DNA of 6,353 nucleotides from NCBI GenBank assembly GCA_031273585.1, contig JAISRP010000113.1, positions 1 through 6,353 on the forward strand. The letters run 5' to 3'. Below, one piece after another: positions 1 to 6,307 of this stretch; the first letter of the stretch is position 1, and each line of letters opens with the position of its first letter. The notes beneath the pieces are model-generated. The model saw only the letters and a list, made by a program, of their open reading frames with translations. It did no database searches and was not told the DNA's origin. The translations under genes were made by a program, and so were the position numbers. The DNA is from Synergistaceae bacterium (GTDB lineage: Bacteria > Synergistota > Synergistia > Synergistales > Synergistaceae).

Positions 1-92
1 CCCCCCCCCCGGGTTCTCTTCTATTATATTCACACTCCTCACCCACCCAACATAACGGGCGGGGCGGCCGGGCGGGCTCCCCGCCCCCCCCC

Positions 93-115
93 CGGGCGTG
101 GGCGGCGCCCACGGT
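93..115 (-). repeat. Partial copy of the palindromic intergenic repeat
   Basis: These 23 bases are the exact reverse complement of the first 23 bases of the 49-base repeat at 4983-5031 and 6206-6254. They contain the small hairpin GTGGGC-GGC-GCCCAC (98-112). The second hairpin of the repeat is not recognisable here. In its place lie GC-rich bases 57-92, with an 8-bp inverted repeat (GGGCGGGG at 57-64 against CCCCGCCC at 79-86) and a run of ten C. I read this as a degenerate or rearranged copy upstream of the phosphoesterase gene. The match is direct; the degeneration is inference. Confidence 0.75.
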
Positions 116-203
116 CTTATTCCAGCAGATTTGTGCAGGACGCGGCGGGAGTAAAATTTCAAAGAGGGTGTATGATACAATGATAATCGCAGTTTCAGAG
201 AAT

Positions 204-208
204 GGAGG
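204..208 (+). promoter_or_regulatory. Shine-Dalgarno site that selects ATG 219
   Basis: GGAGG ends 10 bases before the ATG at 219, a normal spacing. An alternative GTG at 168 directly abuts AAAGAGGG (161-168) with no spacer, so it is unlikely. An ATG at 180 would have that weaker AAAGAGGG at about 11 bases. Only the 219 start gives the usual family N-terminus, in which the metal-binding DxH motif lies within the first ten residues. Confidence 0.65.
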
Positions 209-218
209 CGGCTCGCGG

Positions 219-767
219 ATGAGATACTTCACCAGCGATCAACATTTTTTCGACACAGATATAATGGCCTACTCCGACCGCCCTTACAGGACGGCGCAGG
301 AGATGAACGAGGATATGATAAAGCGTTTCGTCAGAAAGACGGTCGACGCGAGCGAGATATATATAATGGGGGACATATTCGGCAGTCATCAGCCAAATTC
401 GCCGTACTCGTCGTGCAAGAGCGTGATGGACAGGCTCGGGATCGGCTCGCGACCGTTTCACCTCATCTTGGGCAACCACGACAACCTCCCCCCGGAGGAG
501 TACAGGGAGATGGGGTTCCGGTCCGTCAAGAAGCTCGAGTTCATCGAGATAGGGGGGCTGCGCTTCATGCTGACCCATGACCCCTGCATGATTCAGCCCA
601 GGAACACGCTTGCGATATGCGGTCACATCCACACGCTGTTCTCCGAGAACTGGCAGCCGGAGCGGAACACGTACACCGTCAACGTCGGCGTCGAGATGAG
701 AAATTACGAGCCGGTCTCGGAGCGGGAGATCTTAGAGACGGTGATGAGGTCGGAGTACAGAAGGTAA
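219..767 (+). CDS. Calcineurin-like metallophosphoesterase, small cytoplasmic type
   Basis: A predicted two-metal phosphoesterase of 182 aa with no signal peptide or membrane segment. Numbered from ATG 219, the superfamily motifs appear in order: D7-Q-H9 (DxH), G51-D52, G85-N86-H87-D88 (GNHD), T119-H120, and G135-H136-I-H138 (GHxH). These are the usual ligands of a binuclear Mn/Fe/Zn site. The short length and the C-terminal NVGVEM-NYEPVS stretch resemble the small uncharacterised bacterial phosphoesterases of the COG4186 type rather than CpdA cAMP phosphodiesterase or a nuclease. Substrate cannot be told from sequence. The start is chosen from GGAGG at 204-208; in-frame alternatives at 168 (GTG) and 180 (ATG) would add residues not expected for the family. 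It is first in a tight gene set, ending 6 bases before the cyclase start, so a role in the same signalling unit is plausible but inferred. Confidence 0.88.
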   Translation: MRYFTSDQHFFDTDIMAYSDRPYRTAQEMNEDMIKRFVRKTVDASEIYIMGDIFGSHQPNSPYSSCKSVMDRLGIGSRPFHLILGNHDNLPPEEYREMGFRSVKKLEFIEIGGLRFMLTHDPCMIQPRNTLAICGHIHTLFSENWQPERNTYTVNVGVEMRNYEPVSEREILETVMRSEYRR

Positions 768-773
768 GACGGG

Positions 774-2996
774 ATGAGCCGTGTCCGGGATAAGCTGAAC
801 GATCTGCTGCGGAGGAACAAGAAGAGGACTGATACGATGCTGGTCGGCCTCGTCTGCCTCGCGTTCTCGTGCGCGCTGATGGTGCTTCGCATCCCGTTTC
901 TGGACCGCATCGACAGCGGAATTTACGACGTCTTCCTCCGGTCGATGGCGGGGGGCGAGCCCTCCCCGATCCCGGTGCTGGTGGACATAGACGAGCGCAG
1001 TATAAACGAGCTGGGGCAGTGGCCGTGGCCGAGGTATCGAATGGCGGAGCTCCTCATAGCCCTGGGCGAGTATGGGGTCGCGTCCATGGGGGTCGACATC
1101 CTGATGACGGAGCCGGACAGGACATCGCCGGCGCTGTGGATGGAGCAGTTGAAGGAGGACTTCGGGGTGGAGCCGGATATTCAGGGCCTTCCGGAGGAGC
1201 TGATGAACAACGACGACTACCTTGCATCCATAATTGCCCAGCTCCCGGTCGTGATGTCCGCGCAGCTCGTCTCGATCGAGGAGGTCGGCAGGGCGCCGGA
1301 CTCGAAGCCGAAGCCCCTCACCATAAACCAGAGGAGGGCGCCGGGCGCCGGCCGCCTGGAGGAATACCTGGCGAACGACACCGGCATACTGATGCCAGTG
1401 CCCAGCATAGCGGAGGCCTCGACCGCAATCGCGCTGATGAACGCTGAGGGCGACAGCGACGGGGTGTTCAGGAGGGTACCGCTCTTCGCGGCGTGGAACG
1501 GAACCGCCATAGCCTCGCTCGCCCTTGCCACCCTGGCCGTCGGCGCTGGGGAGAACGGCGTCGTCGTGTACGTCTCAATGGATGGCCCGGTTGCGGTCGA
1601 TCTGGCCGGAATCGAGATTCCGGTGTCGCACGGCGGCACGATGCCAGTGGCGTTCAGGGGCGGAGGCGGGACATATCCCGTTTATAGCGCCGTCGACGTC
1701 TTGAGGGGCGCGGTCTCAGAGGATGCCCTCGCCGGGCGCATCGCGTTCATCGGGTCCACCTCGACGGGGCTGAAGGACCTCAGGCCGACGCCCTTCGACG
1801 GCGCATACCCCGGTCTTGAGCTTCACGCGGCGGCCGTGGACACGATCCTGTCGGGGAGGTTTATCAGGACGCCGATCTGGTCCATGGGCTACATCATGAT
1901 CCTGATACTGGCGACCGGCACGATATCCATGATACTGTTCAGCGTCGCCAGCCCGAGGACAGCGATCCCCGCGGGAGCGATCATGGCGGCCTGCGTCTGG
2001 TTCGGCTCGCGCTATTTAATGGTGTCGGAGGGGTACTTCGTCACGCCGCTCTACGCGCTGATAACGATATTTCTCGAGGCGTTCGTGTCGTTCTCGCTGC
2101 GATTTCTGTTCGAGGAGAGCGAGAAGCGGGTGCTGCGGCGCGCGTTCTCGAACTACGTCGCGCCGGAGGTCGTGGGAAAGATCATGGAGACCGGTGGAGT
2201 CGCCAGCCTTGAGGGGCAGCAGAGGGACATATCCGTCCTCTTCACGGACCTTCGGGGGTTTACGTCGCTGACGGAGAAGATGCCCCCAAAGCAGGTCGTG
2301 GCCATGCTGGGGAGTTACTTCACCCCCATGACCTCCATAGTGAGGAACTCAATGGGGACGCTCGACAAGTTCGTCGGGGATGCCCTGATGGCGTTCTGGA
2401 ACGCGCCGACCGACGTCCCGGACCATCCGTACAGGGCCGTGCGCTCCCTCCTGGACATGCACATAGCCCTCGGGGAGCTGAACGTGAAGCTCGAGCCGGA
2501 GTTCGGGATGCGCCTCATGATGGGCGGCGGCATACACACGGGGGCGGCCCACGTCGGCAACATGGGCACGAGCGAGCTGATGGACTACACAGCGATCGGG
2601 GACACCGTGAACACAGCGTCGAGGCTGGAGGGCATGTGCTCGAAGTACGGCGTGGGCGTGGTGATCAGCAAGGACACGGCGGACCTCTGCGGCGGCAAGA
2701 TCGCGCTCAAACCGCTGGACCTCGTGAGGGTCAAGGGCAGGACCGCCGGCATCCCCATATTCACGGTCCGCACGTTCGAGGAGGCCGAGTCCGAGAAGGA
2801 GGAGATGCGCCTGTGGGAGGAGGCTTTTTCCCTCTACATCGGCGGCGATTTTGTCTCATCTGGTAAAATATGCTCATCGCTCGCGCGCGATCATCCGGAG
2901 GAGAAGCTGTACAGGATCTTTGCGGAGCGGACGGAAATGATGGCAGGGCAGATTTCTGAAAACTGGGATGGTGTGTTTATCTATGAAAGCAAGTAA
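774..2996 (+). CDS. CHASE2-domain class III adenylate cyclase, membrane sensor
   Basis: A 740-aa predicted adenylate cyclase converting ATP to cAMP. The order is: short basic cytoplasmic N-terminus; membrane segment at about 21-40; large extracytoplasmic CHASE2 sensor at about 41-365; three membrane segments at about 370-391, 397-416 and 421-445; then the cytosolic class III catalytic domain at about 480-665. FTDLRGF places the first metal Asp at D492 and DKFVGDALMAFW the second at D536. K532 is at the adenine-selecting position. DYTAIGDTVNTASRLE supplies N613 and R617, the transition-state pair, with T606 at the second base-selecting position, as in class IIIb enzymes. All catalytic residues are present, so it should be active, probably as a homodimer. 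Residues about 676-725 look like a TPR-type helical tail. ATG 774 has only a weak AGAAGG (759-764) and lies 6 bases after the phosphoesterase stop, suggesting translational coupling. The CHASE2 ligand is unknown. Confidence 0.93.
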   Translation: MSRVRDKLNDLLRRNKKRTDTMLVGLVCLAFSCALMVLRIPFLDRIDSGIYDVFLRSMAGGEPSPIPVLVDIDERSINELGQWPWPRYRMAELLIALGEYGVASMGVDILMTEPDRTSPALWMEQLKEDFGVEPDIQGLPEELMNNDDYLASIIAQLPVVMSAQLVSIEEVGRAPDSKPKPLTINQRRAPGAGRLEEYLANDTGILMPVPSIAEASTAIALMNAEGDSDGVFRRVPLFAAWNGTAIASLALATLAVGAGENGVVVYVSMDGPVAVDLAGIEIPVSHGGTMPVAFRGGGGTYPVYSAVDVLRGAVSEDALAGRIAFIGSTSTGLKDLRPTPFDGAYPGLELHAAAVDTILSGRFIRTPIWSMGYIMILILATGTISMILFSVASPRTAIPAGAIMAACVWFGSRYLMVSEGYFVTPLYALITIFLEAFVSFSLRFLFEESEKRVLRRAFSNYVAPEVVGKIMETGGVASLEGQQRDISVLFTDLRGFTSLTEKMPPKQVVAMLGSYFTPMTSIVRNSMGTLDKFVGDALMAFWNAPTDVPDHPYRAVRSLLDMHIALGELNVKLEPEFGMRLMMGGGIHTGAAHVGNMGTSELMDYTAIGDTVNTASRLEGMCSKYGVGVVISKDTADLCGGKIALKPLDLVRVKGRTAGIPIFTVRTFEEAESEKEEMRLWEEAFSLYIGGDFVSSGKICSSLARDHPEEKLYRIFAERTEMMAGQISENWDGVFIYESK

Positions 2997-4965
2997 TCTC
3001 GGCGAGGAGATCTACGTCAAGGATTTTTTCGAGGAATACAGGTGGCTGATGGACTCCCCCAGCCTGAGGGAGAGGTTGGGCTCGTTCATAGACTCGATGT
3101 CTCACGGGCTGGACGACCTCATATCCGACCTCTTGACGGAGCTGAGATCCGTGACTGCGGCCGACGGCGCGTCGATATACGTCGTGGACGGAAATATTCT
3201 GCGCTTCATCTACGTCCAGAACGACACGCTCGAGGAGAGCGGAAAGCTGACCGACGACACCGGCGAGAACCTGTACCTCGGCAGGACGATAGCGATCAAC
3301 GAAAATTCGATGTGCGGATACGTAGCAAAGACCAAAAAACCGCTCATAGTCGGCAACGTCCAGGCCCATACCGGGGCGATCCCCTTCACGTACAACGAGG
3401 AGTACGACAGAAGCACGGGGTACTCCACCAAATCCGCCCTCACCGCCCCAATACTGGATGACATCGGATCGCTCGTTGGCATACTCCAGCTCATAAATCA
3501 CAAGGACGAGAGGGGCTCGGTCGCCCCGTTCGAGGATTGGATGCTGGGATACGTGCTGCTCCTGGTCGAGCACTTTTTCCCGATGATAGCCCGCACCTTC
3601 GACAGATATCGCAGCATCCTTGATTCGCCCTGGAGCCGCGGGTCCGGAAAATACCTCCACAACTTAAAGGATATGTCACAGGCGCAGGATCTGTACTTCT
3701 CCATACGCAACCAGCTCAAGATGCCGGCGCTGAACAAGAGGCTGCCGTGGCTCAAGGACAGCGGCGTATCGTGGACCAAGAGGGACAGGAACAAGGAGTC
3801 GAACATATCGAAGAGGCTCTTGTCGTTCTCCCACTACGTGAACCAGTTCGAGGACATAAGCTCGATAATCGAGATGATGCTGACCGAGGCGCGCGACGCG
3901 ACTCGCGCCGACGGCGGCACGTTCTACCTCGTGACCGGGGGCGGGGACACGCTCAGCTTCGCCTACGTCCAGAACGACACGCTCTTCTCCGACAACTCTC
4001 AGAGAAACCACTACATCAACATGGAGATGCCGATCAGCCGCTCGTCCATCAGCGGATATGCCGCCCTCGAGAAAAAAATCCTGAACATCCCCGACGTGGG
4101 AAACCTTCCGGACGAGGTCCCTTACTCCTTCAACAAGTCGTTCGACGAGGCGTCCGGGTACACGACCGTCTCCGTCTTGACCGTGCCGATTCTTGGCTCG
4201 GGCAGCGTCGTGATAGCCGTCCTTCAGCTCGTCAACTGCAAGGATGCCGACGGGCGGGTGAAGTCCTTCAGCGACGAGGACGTCAGGTACGCGGACCTCC
4301 TGTCCGGACAGACGATGCCCTACCTCACGAGGTCCATCATGACCAGGCGTCTCATAGACTCGATGCTCAGGATCTCGAACCTCAGGGACCCGGAGGAGAC
4401 CGGGGCGCACGTTCATCGCGTCGGATCGTTCGCGGCGGAGATTTATCACAGGTGGGCCGTCGATAAGGAGTTGGAGCAGGAGAAGATAATGATCGAGAAG
4501 GACACGCTCAGGATCGCCGCGATGTTACATGACATCGGCAAGGTGTCCGTGCCGGACTCGGTCCTGCACAAGCCCGGAAAGCTCACCGCCGAGGAGCGCC
4601 TCATAATGGAGACGCACTGCGCCAAGGGAGCGGCCCTGTACTCGACGGCCGACTCCAAGCTGGAGCGCATGGCCTACGACATAACCCTTCACCACCACCA
4701 GAGATGGGATGGCAATGGCTACACCGGCGACCCGAACTTCCCCCCCAGGGCGGGCCTCGACATCCCGCTGTTCGCCCGGATCACGTCGGCGGCTGACGTG
4801 CTGGACGCGCTGGCGTTTCCGAGGGTCTACAAACCGGCGTGGAGCTTCGAGGACGCGATGGCCGAGCTGGTGAAAAACGCGGGTACCCAGTTCGACCCCG
4901 ATGTGATAGCCGCGGCGGAGAAAGCGTCGGATACGTTGAAGGCGGTGCTCGAAAAGTACCGGTAG
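2983..4965 (+). CDS. Tandem GAF, HD-GYP-type cyclic di-GMP phosphodiesterase
   Basis: A soluble 660-aa protein (665 aa if started at ATG 2968). Residues below are numbered from 2968. GAF1 spans about 45-208, a linker of about 85 residues follows, GAF2 spans about 293-455, and the HD-GYP phosphohydrolase domain spans about 465-660. Metal-site candidates are E477, H481, H521-D522 with K525 (AAMLHDIGKVSVPD), H550, H576-H577 and D610. Family knowledge predicts hydrolysis of c-di-GMP to pGpG or GMP. The GYP signature reads GYT at 584-586, but the rest is intact. GAF2 has an N-C-K and FSDED arrangement (423-440) loosely like the NKFDE motif of cyclic-nucleotide-binding GAF domains, which is suggestive only. 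The start lies within the cyclase gene (14-nt overlap from 2983, 29-nt from 2968). GGGATGG at 2965-2971 is a modest ribosome site for 2983. GAF ligands are unknown. Confidence 0.9.
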   Translation: MKASNLGEEIYVKDFFEEYRWLMDSPSLRERLGSFIDSMSHGLDDLISDLLTELRSVTAADGASIYVVDGNILRFIYVQNDTLEESGKLTDDTGENLYLGRTIAINENSMCGYVAKTKKPLIVGNVQAHTGAIPFTYNEEYDRSTGYSTKSALTAPILDDIGSLVGILQLINHKDERGSVAPFEDWMLGYVLLLVEHFFPMIARTFDRYRSILDSPWSRGSGKYLHNLKDMSQAQDLYFSIRNQLKMPALNKRLPWLKDSGVSWTKRDRNKESNISKRLLSFSHYVNQFEDISSIIEMMLTEARDATRADGGTFYLVTGGGDTLSFAYVQNDTLFSDNSQRNHYINMEMPISRSSISGYAALEKKILNIPDVGNLPDEVPYSFNKSFDEASGYTTVSVLTVPILGSGSVVIAVLQLVNCKDADGRVKSFSDEDVRYADLLSGQTMPYLTRSIMTRRLIDSMLRISNLRDPEETGAHVHRVGSFAAEIYHRWAVDKELEQEKIMIEKDTLRIAAMLHDIGKVSVPDSVLHKPGKLTAEERLIMETHCAKGAALYSTADSKLERMAYDITLHHHQRWDGNGYTGDPNFPPRAGLDIPLFARITSAADVLDALAFPRVYKPAWSFEDAMAELVKNAGTQFDPDVIAAAEKASDTLKAVLEKYR

Positions 4966-4982
4966 GGGGACCGACGTTCAAG

Positions 4983-5032
4983 ACCGTGGGCGCCGCCCAC
5001 GCCCGCCGGGGGACCAGTCCCCCGGACCCCCG
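4983..5032 (+). repeat. Palindromic intergenic repeat, copy A
   Basis: The 49 bases at 4983-5031 are identical to 6206-6254. Two hairpins are visible. The first, 4986-5000, is GTGGGC-GCC-GCCCAC. The second, 5006-5025, has 9-bp arms (CCGGGGGAC and GTCCCCCGG) around CA. The repeat is followed by a T-rich stretch and a long inverted repeat, the same order as in copy B, although those following sequences differ. It begins 17 bases after the HD-GYP stop codon. Confidence 0.9.
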
Positions 5033-5048
5033 TTTTAATTTTTTCTTT
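5007..5048 (+). terminator. Possible intrinsic terminator of the signalling operon
   Basis: Inside repeat copy A, CGGGGG (5007-5012) can pair with CCCCCG (5027-5032), directly followed by a T-rich run (5033-5048). This would end transcripts of the three + strand genes about 60 bases past the last stop codon. The pairing competes with the 5006-5025 hairpin and the T run is interrupted by AA, so the call is tentative. Confidence 0.4.
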
Positions 5049-5073
5049 CACCCTGCGGGTGAAAGAAAAAATT
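5037..5073. repeat. Perfect 17-bp inverted repeat between convergent genes
   Basis: The left arm 5037-5053 and right arm 5057-5073 are exact reverse complements around the loop TGC (5054-5056). The inner part is GC-rich (CACCC/GGGTG) and the outer part is A/T. It lies between the convergent HD-GYP and selD genes, so it could help stop transcription from both sides. The A/T tract is inside the stem rather than after it, so it is not a textbook terminator in either direction. An equivalent palindrome of unrelated sequence sits in the same place relative to repeat copy B (6262-6303). Confidence 0.8.
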
Positions 5074-5128
5074 TACTTGATCAGGGACTCCCTAAGAAAT
5101 TGCCGCTGTGCAACGCCCTTTACCGTCC

Positions 5129-6169
5129 TCATATAACCCTCAGGCCTCCGTCCCCGCGATGAAACTCCCCTATCCGGGCAGCTCCGGGGAAGATTTTTCC
5201 GAGCGCGTCCGCTGTTCCGTCCGCGGCGTCGCGCTCCACGGCCAGCAGGAGGCCGCCCGACGTCTCGGGGTCGTAAATGATGTCGTTTATCAGGGGATCG
5301 CGCGCCCCGGCATCGAGCGCCCACTCGACGCGCCCGCCCGAGTGCTCCCTGTTCAAGTACAGGCCCGCCGGGATCAGCCCCATTGCCGCCATCTCCCTCA
5401 CCCCGTCCAGGATTGGCAGGCGGTCTGCTCGAACGTCGAGCGACATGCCGCCTCCTAGCATGTCGAGGGCGTGACCGGCCAGGCCGAAGCCGGTTACGTC
5501 AGTGCAGGCGTGAATTGCCGGCAGGAGATCCTCCCCGAGCCCGCACTTCCTCCAGTCGTTCAGCATGGACATGCTTCGAGCGGCGCGCTCCTCGTGCTCA
5601 TGGGGCAGCAGCCCAGCCTTGATCGCAGTCGCCGCTATGCCAACCCCCAGGGGTTTTGTCAGTATCAGGGCGTCGCCGTCCCGCGCGCCGTCCACGCGCC
5701 ACTCGCGCCCCTTCTCGACCTCGCCGAAGACCACGAGCCCGTACTTGGGCTCGGGGTCCTGTACGCTGTGCCCGCCAGCCAGTATCGCCCCGGCCTCTGC
5801 GATCTTGCTGGCCCCCCCGCTCAGTATCTCCTGAAGCGTCTCCAGTGGTTCGCGCGAAGTTGGGAATCCGACGACGTTCAAGGCAACAAGTGGCCTGCCG
5901 CCCATCGCGAACACGTCGCTCAGGGCGTTGGCGGCGGCGATCTCGCCGAACTTCCGGGGATCGTCGACGATGGGGGTTATGAAGTCGACTGTGAGGATGC
6001 CGATCCTCCGCTCGTCTATGGACCAGAGGGCCGCGTCCTCGCCGTGGCTCCACGACGACAGCATCATGTCGCTCGTAACGGACGGCAGCGAGCGCAGAAT
6101 TTTGTCCAGCTCCGCCGGACCGATTTTAGCCGCTCAGCCGCTCGTGCAGGACATTTCCGTCAGCCTCAC
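5129..6169 (-). CDS. selD: Selenophosphate synthetase SelD, selenocysteine-containing
   Basis: Makes selenophosphate from selenide and ATP (releasing AMP and phosphate), the selenium donor for Sec-tRNA and selenouridine synthesis. Read from GTG 6169 through the in-frame TGA at 6136-6134, the protein is 346 aa, close to the usual SelD length of about 345. The N-terminus, MRLTEMSCTSGUAAKIGP, matches the Cys/Sec active-site loop of SelD, with U12 as catalytic residue and K15 as the conserved lysine. Downstream are GEDAALW, DPRKFGEIAAANALSDVFAMGG (about 70-91), GGHS (132-135), DVTGFGLAGH (from 224) and DPETSGG (from 300), the N- and C-terminal AIRS-type ATP-binding halves. Starting at ATG 6067 would remove 34 residues including the active site. 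The stop is UGA, with an in-frame TAA two codons later. AAGGAGAGGGGG upstream serves as ribosome site. No other sel gene is in the window. Confidence 0.95.
6098..6125 (-). promoter_or_regulatory. Bacterial SECIS-like hairpin downstream of the Sec codon
   Basis: On the coding strand, GUCCGGC (6120-6114) pairs with GCUGGAC (6110-6104) around the three-base loop GGA (6113-6111): seven pairs including one G-U. A lower AAU/AUU pairing (6125-6123 with 6100-6098) can extend it past an internal loop. The loop begins 21 bases after the UGA and starts with G. Both fit the known bacterial SECIS pattern, in which SelB binds an apical loop with a leading G located roughly 16-37 bases after the codon. The element lies inside the coding sequence, as expected in bacteria. 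Confidence 0.8.
6134..6136 (-). other. In-frame UGA recoded as selenocysteine (Sec12 of SelD)
   Basis: The codon lies in the reading frame of SelD between GGC (Gly11) and GCG (Ala13), exactly where the family has Cys or Sec. Coding similarity is clear on both sides: RLTEMSCTSG before it and AAKIGPAELDKIL after it. A Sec reading is therefore far more likely than a stop or a sequencing error. It implies SelB, SelC and a Sec synthesis route elsewhere in the genome. Confidence 0.93.
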
Positions 6170-6177
6170 TCGAACGC

Positions 6178-6190
6178 ACCCCCTCTCCTT
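6178..6190 (-). promoter_or_regulatory. Shine-Dalgarno region that supports GTG 6169 for selD
   Basis: On the - strand AAGGAGAGGGGGT runs from 6190 to 6178, ending 8 bases before the GTG at 6169-6167. The purine-rich 3' half (GAGAGGGGG) gives the best spacing; the canonical AAGGAG (6190-6185) is 15 bases away, rather far. No ATG occurs in frame between this site and the UGA except the codon at residue 6, which lies inside the conserved motif. Confidence 0.6.
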
Positions 6191-6198
6191 GCAACAGG

Positions 6199-6223
6199 AA
6201 AAAACACCGTGGGCGCCGCCCAC
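6199..6223 (-). terminator. Terminator-like hairpin with T6 in the selD leader
   Basis: Read on the - strand, GTGGGC-GGC-GCCCAC (6223-6209) is followed by GGTG and then six T (6204-6199). It stands just upstream of the selD ribosome site. It could insulate selD from an upstream transcript or act as an attenuator. The four bases between stem and T run weaken the terminator reading, and the hairpin is also part of repeat copy B. Confidence 0.35.
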
Positions 6224-6254
6224 GCCCGCCGGGGGACCAGTCCCCCGGACCCCC
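6206..6254 (+). repeat. Palindromic intergenic repeat, copy B
   Basis: All 49 bases match copy A (4983-5031) exactly, and the two copies are in the same orientation, flanking selD. Hairpins are at 6209-6223 and 6229-6248. The base after the repeat differs (A here, G in copy A), followed by TTTT in both. The copy starts 16 bases from the selD AAGGAG, so any selD promoter must lie in or beyond the repeat. Confidence 0.92.
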
Positions 6255-6261
6255 ATTTTCT

Positions 6262-6303
6262 TTTTTTGATTTTCGCGCCCCATGGCGAAAATCAAAAAAA
6301 GCG
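6262..6303. repeat. Long A/T-rich inverted repeat at the centre of a larger palindrome
   Basis: A 17-bp arm, C followed by seven T and GATTTTCGC, ends at base 6278. It is matched exactly by the reverse complement starting at 6287 (GCGAAAATC, seven A, then G), around the loop GCCCCATG. The outer TTTTC/GCGAAAA bases allow further imperfect pairing. It lies between two oppositely oriented members of the GC-rich repeat family, as the hinge of a near-palindrome of about 148 bases. Confidence 0.8.
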
Positions 6304-6307
6304 AAAA

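Noticed and set aside
171..181. TATGAT / TACAAT as a -10 promoter box for the + strand operon
   Set aside because: The bases resemble a -10 element but no -35 match is visible at 16-18 bases upstream, so the promoter cannot be supported from sequence alone.
168..218. Longer phosphoesterase start at GTG 168 or ATG 180
   Set aside because: GTG 168 has no ribosome-site spacing. The extra residues precede the usual family N-terminus, and GGAGG at 204-208 fits ATG 219 better.
3676..4449. A 257-aa open frame on the - strand, and a 227-aa one at 2977-3660
   Set aside because: Both are antisense to well-supported GAF domain coding. Their Arg/Val/His-rich translations show no motif and are typical of GC-rich shadow frames.
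3747..4466. A 239-aa + strand open frame overlapping the HD-GYP gene
   Set aside because: It is an alternative frame of the GAF region with a low-complexity Arg/Gly/His-rich product and no recognisable domain.
5037..5073. Perfect inverted repeat as a standard intrinsic terminator
   Set aside because: The T/A tracts are part of the stem, and neither strand has a U run immediately after the hairpin. It is kept as an inverted repeat with uncertain role.
5129..6067. SelD as a complete 312-aa protein starting at ATG 6067
   Set aside because: It lacks the catalytic Cys/Sec and lysine. Clear SelD coding sequence, a ribosome site and a SECIS-like hairpin lie upstream across the UGA.
4983..6254. The two identical 49-base direct repeats as ends of a transposon carrying selD, or as a CRISPR pair
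   Set aside because: There is no transposase or recombinase between them and no regular spacer array. The repeats resemble dispersed intergenic palindromes, with other copies outside the selD interval.
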